Shown here: positions 17,130 through 26,336 of the stretch, piece after piece
Layout: every line of letters starts with the position of its first letter
How positions within the stretch are numbered: the first letter of the stretch is position 1
Origin: Bacteroidota bacterium
Lineage (GTDB): Bacteria; Bacteroidota; Bacteroidia; B-17B0; Aurantibacillaceae
NCBI GenBank assembly: GCA_021155905.1
Contig: JAJNBG010000030.1
Span: 1-45,850, forward strand
Reading direction: 5' to 3'
DNA: 45,850 bases
Program-made: the position numbers and the translations under genes
Notes under the pieces: model-generated
Told to the model about the DNA's origin: nothing
The model's input: only the letters and a program-made list of their open reading frames with translations
The model's database searches: none

Positions 17130-18260
17130 TTGGAAAAATTAAAATTTGCATACGTATCGGCCGAGGATCCAAACAATAAAAAAGTATGGAGCGGCACGCA
17201 TTACAGCATATTTAAAGCGCTAAAAAACATGGGTTCAGTGGATGTGTTAGGCCCTTATGAACCTGGGATAAGAGTGTTCGTTTCCAGAATATTAAACCAG
17301 ATTTACTTAAAACTTTTTAATAAACGCATCAGTTACCGGCACAGTAAACTGGTCAGTAAAGGGTATGCTCATTATTTTAATAATAAGCTAAAAGATAAGA
17401 AATATGATTTCATCATAGCCCCGGCCGCTTCCTGTGAAATAGCTTTCCTGGAAACCAACGTTCCCATTATTTATATCACTGATGGAACTTTTGCAGGTTG
17501 CCTCGGCTATCATAAAAGCCTCTCCAATTTGACAAAAAAATCGATTGAAGAGGGGAATGAAATTGAGCAACGAGCAATTACCAACAGTAAAACAGTTATC
17601 GTGTCTTCTGAATGGGCAAAAAAGTCTGTCATCAATGACTATCACAAAGATTCACGTAGCATAAGAGTAATTCCATATGGCGCCAACTTCGAGAGTATTC
17701 CTGCTGCCAGAGAAATAAATTTCGACGTACCGAAAATCTGGAAATTATTTTTTGTTGGAGTATACTGGGAAACAAAAGGCGGAGATATTGCATTTAATGC
17801 ATTTAAAATACTTATTGATAAAGGTTATCCGGTAGAATTAACCATTCTCGGCTGTATTCCTCCGGCTGGAATTAAACATGACAAAATGAAAGTCATCCCG
17901 TTCATTGATAAAAATAGCAAAGATGGCCAGGAACAAATGAAAGCCATTTATAAAGACCAGCATTTTCTTATTTTACCCACGCGTTTTGACTGCACGCCGA
18001 TTGTTATCAATGAAGCAAGTGCTTTTGGGATTCCGGGTTTGATAGCCGACAGTGGCGGCGTAGCCGGTCATTTAAAAAACAATGAGAACGGATTTCTTAT
18101 TCCTTATGAAGACCAGGGCGATGCCTATGCCAAAAAACTGGAAACGTTGATCAATGATCCCGTATCATATATTAAATTGAGAAAACAAACCCGACAATTA
18201 TATGAAGACCAATTGAACTGGCAGCACTGGGCAGCTGAATTTAAAAAAATCATCTCTTAA
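17130..18260 (+). CDS. GT4-family glycosyltransferase with a TTG start
   Basis: The frame opens at 17112 and no ATG precedes the conserved sequence; TTG at 17130 is the best start (376 residues, beginning (M)EKLKFAYVSAEDPNNKKVWSG). The C-domain has FFVGVYWETKGGD and LPTRFDCTPIVINEASAFGIPGL, the GT4 donor site with Glu in INEAS. It follows the GT2 gene by 13 bases. Its last 11 bases overlap the convergent GT2 gene at 18250. Confidence 0.87.
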   Translation: MEKLKFAYVSAEDPNNKKVWSGTHYSIFKALKNMGSVDVLGPYEPGIRVFVSRILNQIYLKLFNKRISYRHSKLVSKGYAHYFNNKLKDKKYDFIIAPAASCEIAFLETNVPIIYITDGTFAGCLGYHKSLSNLTKKSIEEGNEIEQRAITNSKTVIVSSEWAKKSVINDYHKDSRSIRVIPYGANFESIPAAREINFDVPKIWKLFFVGVYWETKGGDIAFNAFKILIDKGYPVELTILGCIPPAGIKHDKMKVIPFIDKNSKDGQEQMKAIYKDQHFLILPTRFDCTPIVINEASAFGIPGLIADSGGVAGHLKNNENGFLIPYEDQGDAYAKKLETLINDPVSYIKLRKQTRQLYEDQLNWQHWAAEFKKIIS

Positions 18261-19281
18261 ATTTCCTGATCAAACATTTTAATAAAAAAATGTTTTTGTC
18301 AGTAAATGACAAATGATCATAAGCGGCCATCACTGATGAAAAGAAGAAACGATAAGCTTTCATTCCTAAATTACTATTACCACAGGAATCCAGCCAAAAT
18401 TTATAAAGGAATTTATGAAATGACACCTCATTAAATACTTTTTTCCTTGTATTCTCCTCATTTAAATGCAACAGGAAATTCTCAATCTCTTTCAACAGAA
18501 CGAAAGATCTGATAAACGTATTGTTGCCAATTACATTTAGCACTTCAAATTCCCTTTCTGATAATTTAAAACCCAATCGTTGGAGATACTGACGTCGAAT
18601 TTCTTTACTAATAGACAATTGGGCTTCATTCTTCTGATTACTGATCTGCAAAGTATGATGACGATACTTCAACAAAGGCTTATTCACGTTTAAAAAAATG
18701 CCCAGTGAATACAGATCCGTCCAGAGTTTGTAATCCTCTGCATGAATGTAGTCTTTGTCATAGAATATGTTTTTCTCTTTAAACACATTCTTTATCATTA
18801 CTGTTGGATGACAAAAGCAAGGAGAAAAAAGTAACACAGCCTTTTGATAATCGCTGTCATTAATATTACTGATATAAGTACTTTTATCCCCATCCAGTAA
18901 ATAATAATCGCTGCCAACCACAACGGTATCCCGATTTTTAAAAAATGCATCTACCTGCAGTTCTAATCTCTTCTCCAAACAGATATCATCAGCATCCATT
19001 CGAGCGATATATTCACCATTCGCTATTTCCAGTCCTTTATTCAAAGAATAAATAAGTCCTTTGTTTCCATCATTATTGATCAGAATAATACGTGCATCAT
19101 TATAAGATTGGATAATAGAAAGACTTTTGTCAGAAGAACCATCATTGATAATGATAAACTCAAAATTTGAATAGGATTGATTCAACACGCTTTCAATGGC
19201 TTCACGCAAATAGTTTTCCCCGTTGTAAACCGACATGACAACGGAAACCAAAGGTGATAGTAGATTTATATTCTGATCCAT
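18250..19281 (-). CDS. GT2-family glycosyltransferase
   Basis: The 343-residue enzyme has VVMSVYNGENYL at 14-25, NDGSSD at 46-51 and the metal-binding MDADD at 95-99, followed by an acceptor region with HAEDYKLWTDL, the GT2 ED motif that carries the catalytic base. The C-terminal 100 residues are basic and may contact the membrane. It is the last gene of block C and overlaps the fucosyltransferase by 16 bases. Sugar specificity is unknown. Confidence 0.92.
   Translation of the reverse strand: MDQNINLLSPLVSVVMSVYNGENYLREAIESVLNQSYSNFEFIIINDGSSDKSLSIIQSYNDARIILINNDGNKGLIYSLNKGLEIANGEYIARMDADDICLEKRLELQVDAFFKNRDTVVVGSDYYLLDGDKSTYISNINDSDYQKAVLLFSPCFCHPTVMIKNVFKEKNIFYDKDYIHAEDYKLWTDLYSLGIFLNVNKPLLKYRHHTLQISNQKNEAQLSISKEIRRQYLQRLGFKLSEREFEVLNVIGNNTFIRSFVLLKEIENFLLHLNEENTRKKVFNEVSFHKFLYKFWLDSCGNSNLGMKAYRFFFSSVMAAYDHLSFTDKNIFLLKCLIRKFKR
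18272..18295. terminator. Candidate bidirectional terminator between blocks B and C
   Basis: Arms aaacatttt and aaaatgttt (9 bp, 6-base loop) are flanked by short T/A runs. It begins 12 bases after the plus-strand GT4 stop and lies inside the 3' end of the minus-strand GT2 gene. The stem is AT-rich, so it is weaker than the other terminators in the window. Confidence 0.35.
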
Positions 19282-20150
19282 GAAGGCGGTATTAGGTCTT
19301 TTGTATTGAGTGTTTTATCTGCAAACCAATTTGCAGGAGCAATAACAGTTTTTGATTTATTCTGATTGAGCCAGGCACCCCACCAGCTAAAACTACTGTT
19401 AGCAATTATATTATGTTTACAATAGCTCATCAAATACATATCTAAATGAAAGCTATGTTTTTGATTAGCATCAACAAAATGAATGGTGTCATTTAATTTC
19501 AAATTGTTTCTGCACCATTCCAGGTCATCAGAGAACACAAAAACTTCGATCCCAGAATGCTTTTCTTTGATCAATTTTAAAGCATTCATGTAATAGTCAA
19601 GTCCTAAATTACCATGGTGTTCCATTGAGCTTTTGCTGGAAACATAATCTCCACGACGAATGTGCATGGATACAGACTCACCGGAATTTATTTTACGCAG
19701 CCAATCTTCATTCTCCAGGTTCAATTTATCTTTAGGTGTAAATTCATTTAATAAGATAGATTCAATGGGCTTAAAATACTGTTCGCTTTGCCAGAACCCG
19801 TCCAGATATGTATTTTTAGGGTAATTTAAAAATTCCTTTTGATATAAAACTCCGCTTTCTGCAGCATATAAATTCGTAAATAAAATAGGCAAATGACGTT
19901 GCAGAGCCCTGGAATATTTGCCTGAATGTTCAATATTAAATCGTTTGATCGCTTCCTGGGAAGCAATTTTTAAATCCAGGTTAAAAACAGATAGTTCCAA
20001 CTTCCTTTTGGTATAAGCACCATTCGGATCCTTTTCTAAAAAAGAAGCGTCCACTAATAGATCAGTTTTATGCAAATTGGCCAACTGTCTGCCTGCTGCA
20101 TACTGGAACATTTGATTTCCCAAACCACCTATTAGCTTTACAATGATCAT
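19266..20150 (-). CDS. GT11 alpha-1,2-fucosyltransferase-like protein
   Basis: The 294-residue protein carries the GT11 signatures: LIGGLGNQMFQYAAGR at 6-21 near the N-terminus, the GDP-fucose motif H163-IRRGD168, and NSSFSWWGAWLN near the C-terminus. It should transfer L-fucose (or a close GDP-6-deoxy sugar) from the GDP form to galactose-type residues. No GDP-fucose synthesis genes (gmd, fcl) are in the window. It overlaps its neighbours by 4 and 16 bases, so it is part of block C. Confidence 0.93.
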   Translation of the reverse strand: MIIVKLIGGLGNQMFQYAAGRQLANLHKTDLLVDASFLEKDPNGAYTKRKLELSVFNLDLKIASQEAIKRFNIEHSGKYSRALQRHLPILFTNLYAAESGVLYQKEFLNYPKNTYLDGFWQSEQYFKPIESILLNEFTPKDKLNLENEDWLRKINSGESVSMHIRRGDYVSSKSSMEHHGNLGLDYYMNALKLIKEKHSGIEVFVFSDDLEWCRNNLKLNDTIHFVDANQKHSFHLDMYLMSYCKHNIIANSSFSWWGAWLNQNKSKTVIAPANWFADKTLNTKDLIPPSWIRI

Positions 20151-21091
20151 ATAAATTGCTCGAATTTAAATATATAATTATTGTAGCGGCTTTCAAAAAA
20201 ACGCTTTTTCAGCCATTTCCAGGAACGATTTAAACCAACAGATCCAATTACTTTTTTAAAAAAGAGTTTGTTTTCATTTGCTTCAGGAACAATCGCTTCC
20301 AGAACAGCATATGATCGGATATCGTATTTGAAAAACAAATAATCAAAGAAGGAAGCAAAACCGCTCTCATTGATCTTGTGTTGATTGACTTTATTAAATA
20401 ATAACACATGCTCCCTGATTTGAATTTCTTTATCGCTGATCACGCTTCCTGTCACTTGTCCTTCTGTATCATGCGCCGTGCATACCAAAGGGAGTTCAAG
20501 ATACGCCAGCTTTTGAGAATGAAAAAGATATTTCATATACAAGTCAATATCTACAAGCCACTTAAATCGTTTATCATAACTAAACGCCTTGTTATTAATA
20601 TACAACGTTGCCGATGGAGCCCCGATCATGTTCTTGAAAAACAAAAACTGGGGTTTTCTTTTCAAAAGCTCTAGTTGTTTTGCTGAAATCTTATGAATAT
20701 GGTGAATTTGCGTTTTCACATGCCACACATCTGTCTGGCAGAATAAAAATGAAGCCTGTTTTTTCTCGATTTCCTCAACCATTAATTTCAAACTGTCCGG
20801 GCGGGTAAAAAAATCATCATGGTGCATGATCTTGATATACTTACCTTCTGCGTTTCCAACGGCAGCATTCCAGTTTTCCGGTGTCCCCAGAGAAGGATTA
20901 TTCCTGAAATATGAATAAGGCTGATCCTTTAATATTGATTTTAAAAACACTTCAATTGAATCATCAGGCGTATCATCTGAGATGATCAATTCAAAATCCT
21001 TATAATCCTGCTGTAGAATAGAATCAATACACCTTTTGAGATATTCTGTTTGTTTATAGGTAGGAACACATATCGAAACTGCTTTTTTCAT
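20147..21091 (-). CDS. GT2-family glycosyltransferase
   Basis: The 314-residue GT-A enzyme opens VSICVPTYKQTEYLKRCIDSIL, has ISDDTPDDS at 38-45, SLGTPENWNAAV at 67-78 and the IMHHDDF metal site near 88-94. The C-terminal third has no family landmarks apart from an aromatic/basic tail. It overlaps the genes on both sides by 4 bases each. Donor unknown. Confidence 0.92.
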   Translation of the reverse strand: MKKAVSICVPTYKQTEYLKRCIDSILQQDYKDFELIISDDTPDDSIEVFLKSILKDQPYSYFRNNPSLGTPENWNAAVGNAEGKYIKIMHHDDFFTRPDSLKLMVEEIEKKQASFLFCQTDVWHVKTQIHHIHKISAKQLELLKRKPQFLFFKNMIGAPSATLYINNKAFSYDKRFKWLVDIDLYMKYLFHSQKLAYLELPLVCTAHDTEGQVTGSVISDKEIQIREHVLLFNKVNQHKINESGFASFFDYLFFKYDIRSYAVLEAIVPEANENKLFFKKVIGSVGLNRSWKWLKKRFFESRYNNYIFKFEQFI

Positions 21092-21870
21092 TTAACGCTA
21101 TAAACGGATGTATTTTGTTTGATTGAACTTTTATAATATAATTCTTCTTCCGGCAAATTTGCTGAATCCAGGTACCAAGTTAAATGTTGTGCGGCAAGCT
21201 TCCCTCCTACCCTGATGGCATCACACTCCTCTGCATTTCCAAAAGCCAATGGTTTATATAGTGCCAGAGTTGTATCTACTTCTGCATCATAAACATCTTT
21301 CTCGAGTTCTCTGGTCCAGTAGATCGATTCATTTTTAATGGCTTCCTGTTTATTGGCATAGGTATCTGGCAGATCATCAATTTTAAGAGCCATACCGGCT
21401 TTTTCTTTTCCAGAATACTTTTTTAAATGAAGATATAATTGATAAACAAAGTCTTTCGGACAATCTTGCTGTAATAAAATGTCAGGATCAGAATAAACAT
21501 AATATTTATCCTTAAATTGTTCAAATATATTTGTTTCCCATAAGGCTTTGTAACCTACGTTCTGCTTTAGAAAAATGACTTTTGCATTGACCGATTTATA
21601 ATATTCTAATAATGGAGGATACGAACTATCATTATCAAGGATGTAAATATTTTTGTATCCAAAAGACTGTAGTTGATCCACCATCAATTTTAAAAACGTA
21701 AAGCGGTTTCTGTTATTAATGATAACAGGCACTTCAAAACAGTTTTCAGAAGTAATTTCCTGTTGATGAAATAACTGGCGTTTAAGAGAACGAACTGATT
21801 TTGAAAGGGAACGAGTAAATCGTTTCTTAAAAACAAATAAAAATTCTTTTATAGCATGATCCTTAGCCAT
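21088..21870 (-). CDS. GT-A fold glycosyltransferase-like protein
   Basis: This 260-residue protein begins with a basic stretch, then VIINNRNRFTFLKLMVDQL, IYILDNDSSYPPLLEYY, and a DxD-like YSDPDIL at 126-131, the expected donor and metal positions of a GT2-like enzyme. A C-terminal RVGGKLAAQHLTWYLD segment recurs in Bacteroidota O-antigen loci. It is shorter and less canonical than its neighbours, so I give only the fold. One-base TAATG overlap with the gene upstream and 4-base overlap downstream. Confidence 0.75.
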   Translation of the reverse strand: MAKDHAIKEFLFVFKKRFTRSLSKSVRSLKRQLFHQQEITSENCFEVPVIINNRNRFTFLKLMVDQLQSFGYKNIYILDNDSSYPPLLEYYKSVNAKVIFLKQNVGYKALWETNIFEQFKDKYYVYSDPDILLQQDCPKDFVYQLYLHLKKYSGKEKAGMALKIDDLPDTYANKQEAIKNESIYWTRELEKDVYDAEVDTTLALYKPLAFGNAEECDAIRVGGKLAAQHLTWYLDSANLPEEELYYKSSIKQNTSVYSVK

Positions 21871-22640
21871 TAAAATTTTTGCTTCCCCCGTAACTTCTGC
21901 AGTGAATTAATAACGAAAGCATACTTGCTTCTTGAAAAAGAATTTTGTTTTTTTAAACTCTCATAAACTATTTCTGAAATGTTTAATTTCCAGGCTTTCT
22001 CCCTTTCCTCCAATTGCAGCCCATCCTGTGAAGAATCGTTGCTGATCCCATTGCCATCAAACACTGTGATAAACTCTTCCATATGTTCAGTGGTCACTGC
22101 AGGCTTCAATAGACAACGGATAAAGAATTCATAGTCCCCTGCAATTTTAAATGAAGTATCATACAAACCATAATTTCTAAATAAGGTTGACTTAATAAAT
22201 ACACAGGGATGCCAGAAGGTGCTGTTCAGCATAAAATCAATATCAATGATCTTCGGCGCCAAATGTTTTTCCAAAACCCCTTGTTTTTCCAAAATTAAAT
22301 TTCCGTAATAAAAAGATTTACCACCTTTTAAATAAGAACTAACTTTTACTAAAACGGAATTATCAGATAATACATCTCCACTGTTTAAAAACAATAGATA
22401 ATCCCCCGTCGCCTTTAAGATCCCTTTACTCTGGGCATCATAGATTCCATGGTCCTTTTCACTGCACCAATAATTAATTTTATTACTCTTTTTGATAATA
22501 TCTACGCTTCCATCTGAAGATTGGCCATCGATCACAATAAATTCAAAGTCTTTAAAGGACTGATCAACAACGCTATCAATAGTTTTTTGCAAACCGTTAG
22601 CGTTATTATAATTAATTGTTATGACAGTTATTAACGGCAT
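21870..22640 (-). CDS. GT2-family glycosyltransferase
   Basis: The 256-residue enzyme has VITINYNNANGLQKTIDSV, FIVIDGQSSDGSVDII, SEKDHGIYDAQSKGI and LFLNSGD, matching the WcaA/colanic-acid-type GT2 group in which the NSGD motif fills the DxD role. FKIAGDYEFFIR carries the catalytic acidic residue. It starts 2 bases after the aminotransferase (FdtB-like) gene, which suggests it may use the amino sugar made by that pair. This link is inference from order only. Confidence 0.92.
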   Translation of the reverse strand: MPLITVITINYNNANGLQKTIDSVVDQSFKDFEFIVIDGQSSDGSVDIIKKSNKINYWCSEKDHGIYDAQSKGILKATGDYLLFLNSGDVLSDNSVLVKVSSYLKGGKSFYYGNLILEKQGVLEKHLAPKIIDIDFMLNSTFWHPCVFIKSTLFRNYGLYDTSFKIAGDYEFFIRCLLKPAVTTEHMEEFITVFDGNGISNDSSQDGLQLEEREKAWKLNISEIVYESLKKQNSFSRSKYAFVINSLQKLRGKQKF

Positions 22641-22642
22641 TA

Positions 22643-23728
22643 TTAAAATGTATTCATAACGTCTACCACTTTCTGAATGGTTTCTTTAGTATGAAAATAA
22701 GAAATCGGTAAACTTAATGTTGTTTGATGTATTTCTTCAGCAATGGGAGTATGCTGAGTATTCAGTATACTCTGCATGGCCCTTTGTTTATTGGGAGCAA
22801 CAGGATAATGAATTTCTGTTTTTATTTCATGTTTCAGCAAATATTCTTTTAACGCATCACGTTTTGGGTGACGGATATTAAAAATATGATAAACATCATA
22901 ATAATCCGGATCCTCCTTTGGTTTTATAAAATCAGATTTTAGACTTTTCATATAGACAGAAGCCAACTCGCGTTTATGAGAAGTGATCTGTTCCATATAT
23001 TTTAATTTCACTAACAACAAAGCTGCTTGTAATTCATCCAATCTTGAATTCACACCAACTATCTCGTTATAATATTTCACTTCCGAACCATAATTTCTCA
23101 AAACTTTGATCCTGTTGGCCAACTGCTCATTATTTGTGGTAACAGCGCCTGCGTCACCCAAGGCGCCCAAATTTTTAGTAGGATAAAAGCTATGGGCGGC
23201 GTAATCTCCAAAACTTCCGGATAATTTACCTTTATATTTTGCCCCATGTGATTGAGCACAATCTTCAATTACTTTTAGATTATGCTTTTTAGCGATCTCC
23301 AAAATCGGATCCATATCACACACCTTTCCATACAAATGAACTACCATAATAGCCTTTGTTTTTGGTGTAATGGCCTGCTCTAATAATTTTGGGTCAATGT
23401 TATATGTTTCAATATCAGGCTCTACTAATATTGGCTGCAAGTCATTGTCAACAATAGATAATATCGTGGCGATATAGGTATTAGATGGAACCAGGACCTC
23501 GCTGCCTTTCTCAAATCCAAAAGCGCGTAATGATAAATTCAAAGCATCCAGGCCATTGGCAACACCAACACAATGACTGGTTTTACAATAGGCGGCAAAC
23601 TGTTTTTCAAATTCCTTTACTTTGTTTCCAAGGATATACCAGCCGCTTTCAAGCACTTCACTGAAAGCTGTTTTATATTCCTCGAATAAAGGTTTATTTA
23701 AATTATTTAAATTTTCGTATTCGATCAT
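22643..23728 (-). CDS. fdtB: FdtB/QdtB-type sugar 3-aminotransferase
   Basis: The 361-residue DegT-family enzyme has [18 protein letters not shown] at 55-72, [24 protein letters not shown] and PLP Lys185 in [16 protein letters not shown]. These are typical of the 3-keto-sugar aminotransferases that make dTDP-3-amino-3,6-dideoxyhexoses. The call is strengthened by the FdtA-like isomerase that overlaps it by 4 bases upstream. Product could be dTDP-Fucp3N or dTDP-Quip3N. The N-acetyltransferase that usually follows (FdtC/QdtC) is not in this locus. Confidence 0.88.
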   Translation of the reverse strand: MIEYENLNNLNKPLFEEYKTAFSEVLESGWYILGNKVKEFEKQFAAYCKTSHCVGVANGLDALNLSLRAFGFEKGSEVLVPSNTYIATILSIVDNDLQPILVEPDIETYNIDPKLLEQAITPKTKAIMVVHLYGKVCDMDPILEIAKKHNLKVIEDCAQSHGAKYKGKLSGSFGDYAAHSFYPTKNLGALGDAGAVTTNNEQLANRIKVLRNYGSEVKYYNEIVGVNSRLDELQAALLLVKLKYMEQITSHKRELASVYMKSLKSDFIKPKEDPDYYDVYHIFNIRHPKRDALKEYLLKHEIKTEIHYPVAPNKQRAMQSILNTQHTPIAEEIHQTTLSLPISYFHTKETIQKVVDVMNTF

Positions 23729-24093
23729 TTGTTATAAGGTTCAAAAATATAATCAGCTGAATCAAAATATTCAGATGCAAATACCATTAAAATAGCGTCT
23801 TTTGAAAAATCATACATGGTATGCCAGTCTTCCGGTTCAAGGATCAGACATTTACTGGGGTTGTTCAATTCAAATACTTCTTCGGATACATTGTTGTTAT
23901 TGTATATTTTACAATTTCCCTGAATACAAATCGCTGCCTGGATAGTCTTGTGATGACGGTGACCTCCTCTTTTAGAATCGTCAACTCCATAAATATAAAA
24001 CACTCTCTTGATATCAAAAGGCAACACCTTTTCAACCACTGTTAAATTTCCGCGTACATCTGTAAAGGTCTTTAGATCAATTAATTTAGCCAT
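23725..24093 (-). CDS. fdtA: dTDP-4-keto-6-deoxyhexose 3,4-ketoisomerase (FdtA/WxcM-like cupin)
   Basis: The 122-residue single cupin has [10 protein letters not shown] near residue 12-21 and RGGHRHHKT at 42-50 with H45, H47 and H48 at the active site, then an [11 protein letters not shown] strand. This is the WxcM/FdtA family that moves the keto group of dTDP-4-keto-6-deoxyglucose from C4 to C3. Whether the product is the galacto (FdtA) or gluco (QdtA) epimer cannot be read. It overlaps the aminotransferase by 4 bases and the upstream GT8-like gene by 8. RmlA and RmlB needed for its substrate are elsewhere. Confidence 0.92.
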   Translation of the reverse strand: MAKLIDLKTFTDVRGNLTVVEKVLPFDIKRVFYIYGVDDSKRGGHRHHKTIQAAICIQGNCKIYNNNNVSEEVFELNNPSKCLILEPEDWHTMYDFSKDAILMVFASEYFDSADYIFEPYNK

Positions 24094-25132
24094 TAATGTT
24101 TATATAATGATGATGTTTTATCCTGTTAAGGGTTTTCTTGCCTCCAACATTTTTAATATCCTGCCTGATATCATAAACATACCACCGTAACAAAGATAAA
24201 AAATTAAAAGGTTTATCAGGCGAATTTTCTGATGCCCCATTTGAGTTGAAAATATTTCCGGTGTGCTCATGCACCCTTTCTGAAACAATTGCCAATGCCT
24301 GCACATAGGGCTTATAAAATAACTTAAGTGCATCAGAGGTCATCTCGTAGGTATCGCCCGTTAATAAAGTGATATTATCGTTATAGATCTTTAAGCCATG
24401 AAAATGAAAGAATACAGCTTCGAATTCTTTACCACTAACGAGTTCTTTCCCTCTTATTTTGTCATCCAATTGATGAAATTCATATTGCTGAATATTCCAT
24501 GGAGCTATTCCCCCTCCTAAATGCTTTAATACATGAACGTTTTCAAACCTGGTGGTCCAGTCATCCAGGTATTTCTGATCACCGAACTTGCCGTCTTCCA
24601 CCCTGGCATAACACCAGTCAATACAAGCATCTCGCCAGTAATTCAAAGCTTTCATACCATCTTCATCATTCTTAAATCCTACAAATTGAACACAATAAGT
24701 ACCACTAATCGCACTCTGATCGTATTCAGGAGTATAACGATGTTCGGTAATTAAAACAGATTTTGTTCCCCACTCATCAAACAATACTTGTGGATTAGAA
24801 TAAAAGCGCATATCCGCATCAATGTAAACACAATGATCCAGTTTAAAAGTAGTGATTGCGTACAAAATCGTTGAAGCCGTACAGGTCCAGCAATATTCAC
24901 CACCCGAGCGGCTATATTTGATGGAAAGTAATTTCTCATCTTCAAATTCCGACAGTGAAATTGCAGTTAAATTCTTTTGCGGAAATTTTTGAAAATAATT
25001 GTAAGTAATGTCATCGAAAGCAACAACATATAAATGTGAATCAGGACAATGTTTTTGTAATGACTGGTACATGACCAACCCTCTTGACAGGTAATTGGAG
25101 TTAAACAGTGTTACAAAATTGAAGGTTTTCAT
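24086..25132 (-). CDS. GT8-like nucleotide-diphospho-sugar transferase
   Basis: The 348-residue GT-A protein opens FNFVTLFNSNYLSRGLVMYQSL, has the metal-binding DAD at 105-107 in YIDADMRFYSNPQ, and later HLGGGIAPWN and FFHFHGLKIY. The last two positions match the conserved Gly/His motifs of GT8-type or related transferases. The C-terminal 70 residues are basic with a HHH cluster near the end. It lies 18 bases after the GT-D-like gene. The substrate is not known. Confidence 0.82.
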   Translation of the reverse strand: MKTFNFVTLFNSNYLSRGLVMYQSLQKHCPDSHLYVVAFDDITYNYFQKFPQKNLTAISLSEFEDEKLLSIKYSRSGGEYCWTCTASTILYAITTFKLDHCVYIDADMRFYSNPQVLFDEWGTKSVLITEHRYTPEYDQSAISGTYCVQFVGFKNDEDGMKALNYWRDACIDWCYARVEDGKFGDQKYLDDWTTRFENVHVLKHLGGGIAPWNIQQYEFHQLDDKIRGKELVSGKEFEAVFFHFHGLKIYNDNITLLTGDTYEMTSDALKLFYKPYVQALAIVSERVHEHTGNIFNSNGASENSPDKPFNFLSLLRWYVYDIRQDIKNVGGKKTLNRIKHHHYINING

Positions 25133-25150
25133 TTTTTAATATTTTCTAAA

Positions 25151-26122
25151 TTACCAGTAACATCCATCTTCTACCTTTGAAAAATTGGCCGGGCATTCAC
25201 TTTTCATTGGCCTCACCCAATACTCATTCATTAATTTAGAAATATCCTCATCTTCTTCCCAACGCTTTCCTTTTATTCCAAATAAGATTTGAGTGGCACC
25301 ACCTAAATGAACAGCTTTTTTGCCGATCTTTTTAACATGGGCAGCCAATGGGAAACCGTAGGCCCCACAGCCAATAATAGCAATGTCAAAATCCGTTTCT
25401 GAAATCTGCGAACACATATCCTCATAAGCCTCAAACCAGTTTTTAAATCCTGTTTCGTTATTGGCAATCGACTGAACCGCCTTTATTGTTTTTAATTTAA
25501 ATTCCGGCAATATCAAAGGATTATTAAATAATTTTTCCCTGATCCGGTATTGCTTTTCTATGCTTTCTGCGTAAGGATGAATGACCAACACCGTTTTACC
25601 TTTCAAGGCTTCTGTCCAAGGGTTTTGGTGAAGATAAGGCTCCAGGTCTGATAATGTTATTTTTACCGCTTTTGAAATATGATGATCAATAAAACTTTCC
25701 TCCTTCATCCACGACCCAAGAATATCAACTTCTTTCATATTATCCAGCATTAATCTGCTAAATTTCTCAAGTAATTCCGATGAAGGAGGAAAGAAGCCTG
25801 CGTTGTTACACATCCTTCTGATATTCTCTTCTTCCCACCAGAATGCCGGCGCTTCATTTTTTATATAAGCTAAGGACTTTGCTAAAAACGATTTGTTCTG
25901 AACTATAAAATAATAGTTTAAGACGCAATTTAACTCAACTGAACCAAAACGACAGATCATGGCCGGTTTGTTGTCAAGTAATTTTTTCTTAATGAGATCC
26001 GAAGCTGCCTGGCTAACCACTGTTACCCTTTCATAAGTAGGGCCACAATACGAGACAGTAGGATATTTAATACTATATCTTCTTTTAAAAGACCGTAATA
26101 TTCTGATGATGTTCTTATTCAT
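25151..26122 (-). CDS. GT-D fold (DUF1792-like) putative glycosyltransferase
   Basis: The first gene of block C encodes 323 residues. A R58-FGSVE63 motif at 57-63 resembles the RFG(D)xE opening of GT-D/DUF1792 transferases, and the C-terminal DIAIIGCGAYGFPLAAHVK followed by KKAVHLGGATQILFGIKG is the characteristic Gly-rich end of the same group. DUF1792 enzymes were defined as a third glycosyltransferase fold in streptococcal adhesin glycosylation. Here the usual Asp of the first motif appears replaced by Ser61. No membrane segment. Identification rests on pattern memory. Confidence 0.65.
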   Translation of the reverse strand: MNKNIIRILRSFKRRYSIKYPTVSYCGPTYERVTVVSQAASDLIKKKLLDNKPAMICRFGSVELNCVLNYYFIVQNKSFLAKSLAYIKNEAPAFWWEEENIRRMCNNAGFFPPSSELLEKFSRLMLDNMKEVDILGSWMKEESFIDHHISKAVKITLSDLEPYLHQNPWTEALKGKTVLVIHPYAESIEKQYRIREKLFNNPLILPEFKLKTIKAVQSIANNETGFKNWFEAYEDMCSQISETDFDIAIIGCGAYGFPLAAHVKKIGKKAVHLGGATQILFGIKGKRWEEDEDISKLMNEYWVRPMKSECPANFSKVEDGCYW

Positions 26123-26336
26123 TAAAAATAGATTTCATGATACCCTTTTTTCCTACCCCGGACACCAGGCTAAAAGTAAAAAAAAGATTCCGGATTTAAG
26201 GCTCAAAACAAATACTTTATGCTAAGATAATTGGCCTGAATATTCAATAAATTCTATTAAATTTACAGCTTTAATGCCTTTGTCAAAATATCAAAGTGAC
26301 CGGCACTTTTAGCAATTATTGAACTAATAACATAAA
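26123..26336. other. Divergent intergenic region between blocks C and D
   Basis: These 214 AT-rich bases must hold the promoters of both the nine-gene minus operon and the ten-gene plus operon. I find no exact TAnnTTTG box on either strand. The nearest is TGCCTTTG at 26275-26282 (plus), one mismatch off and 54 bases from the wzm start. No hairpin or open frame of note is seen. Confidence 0.5.
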
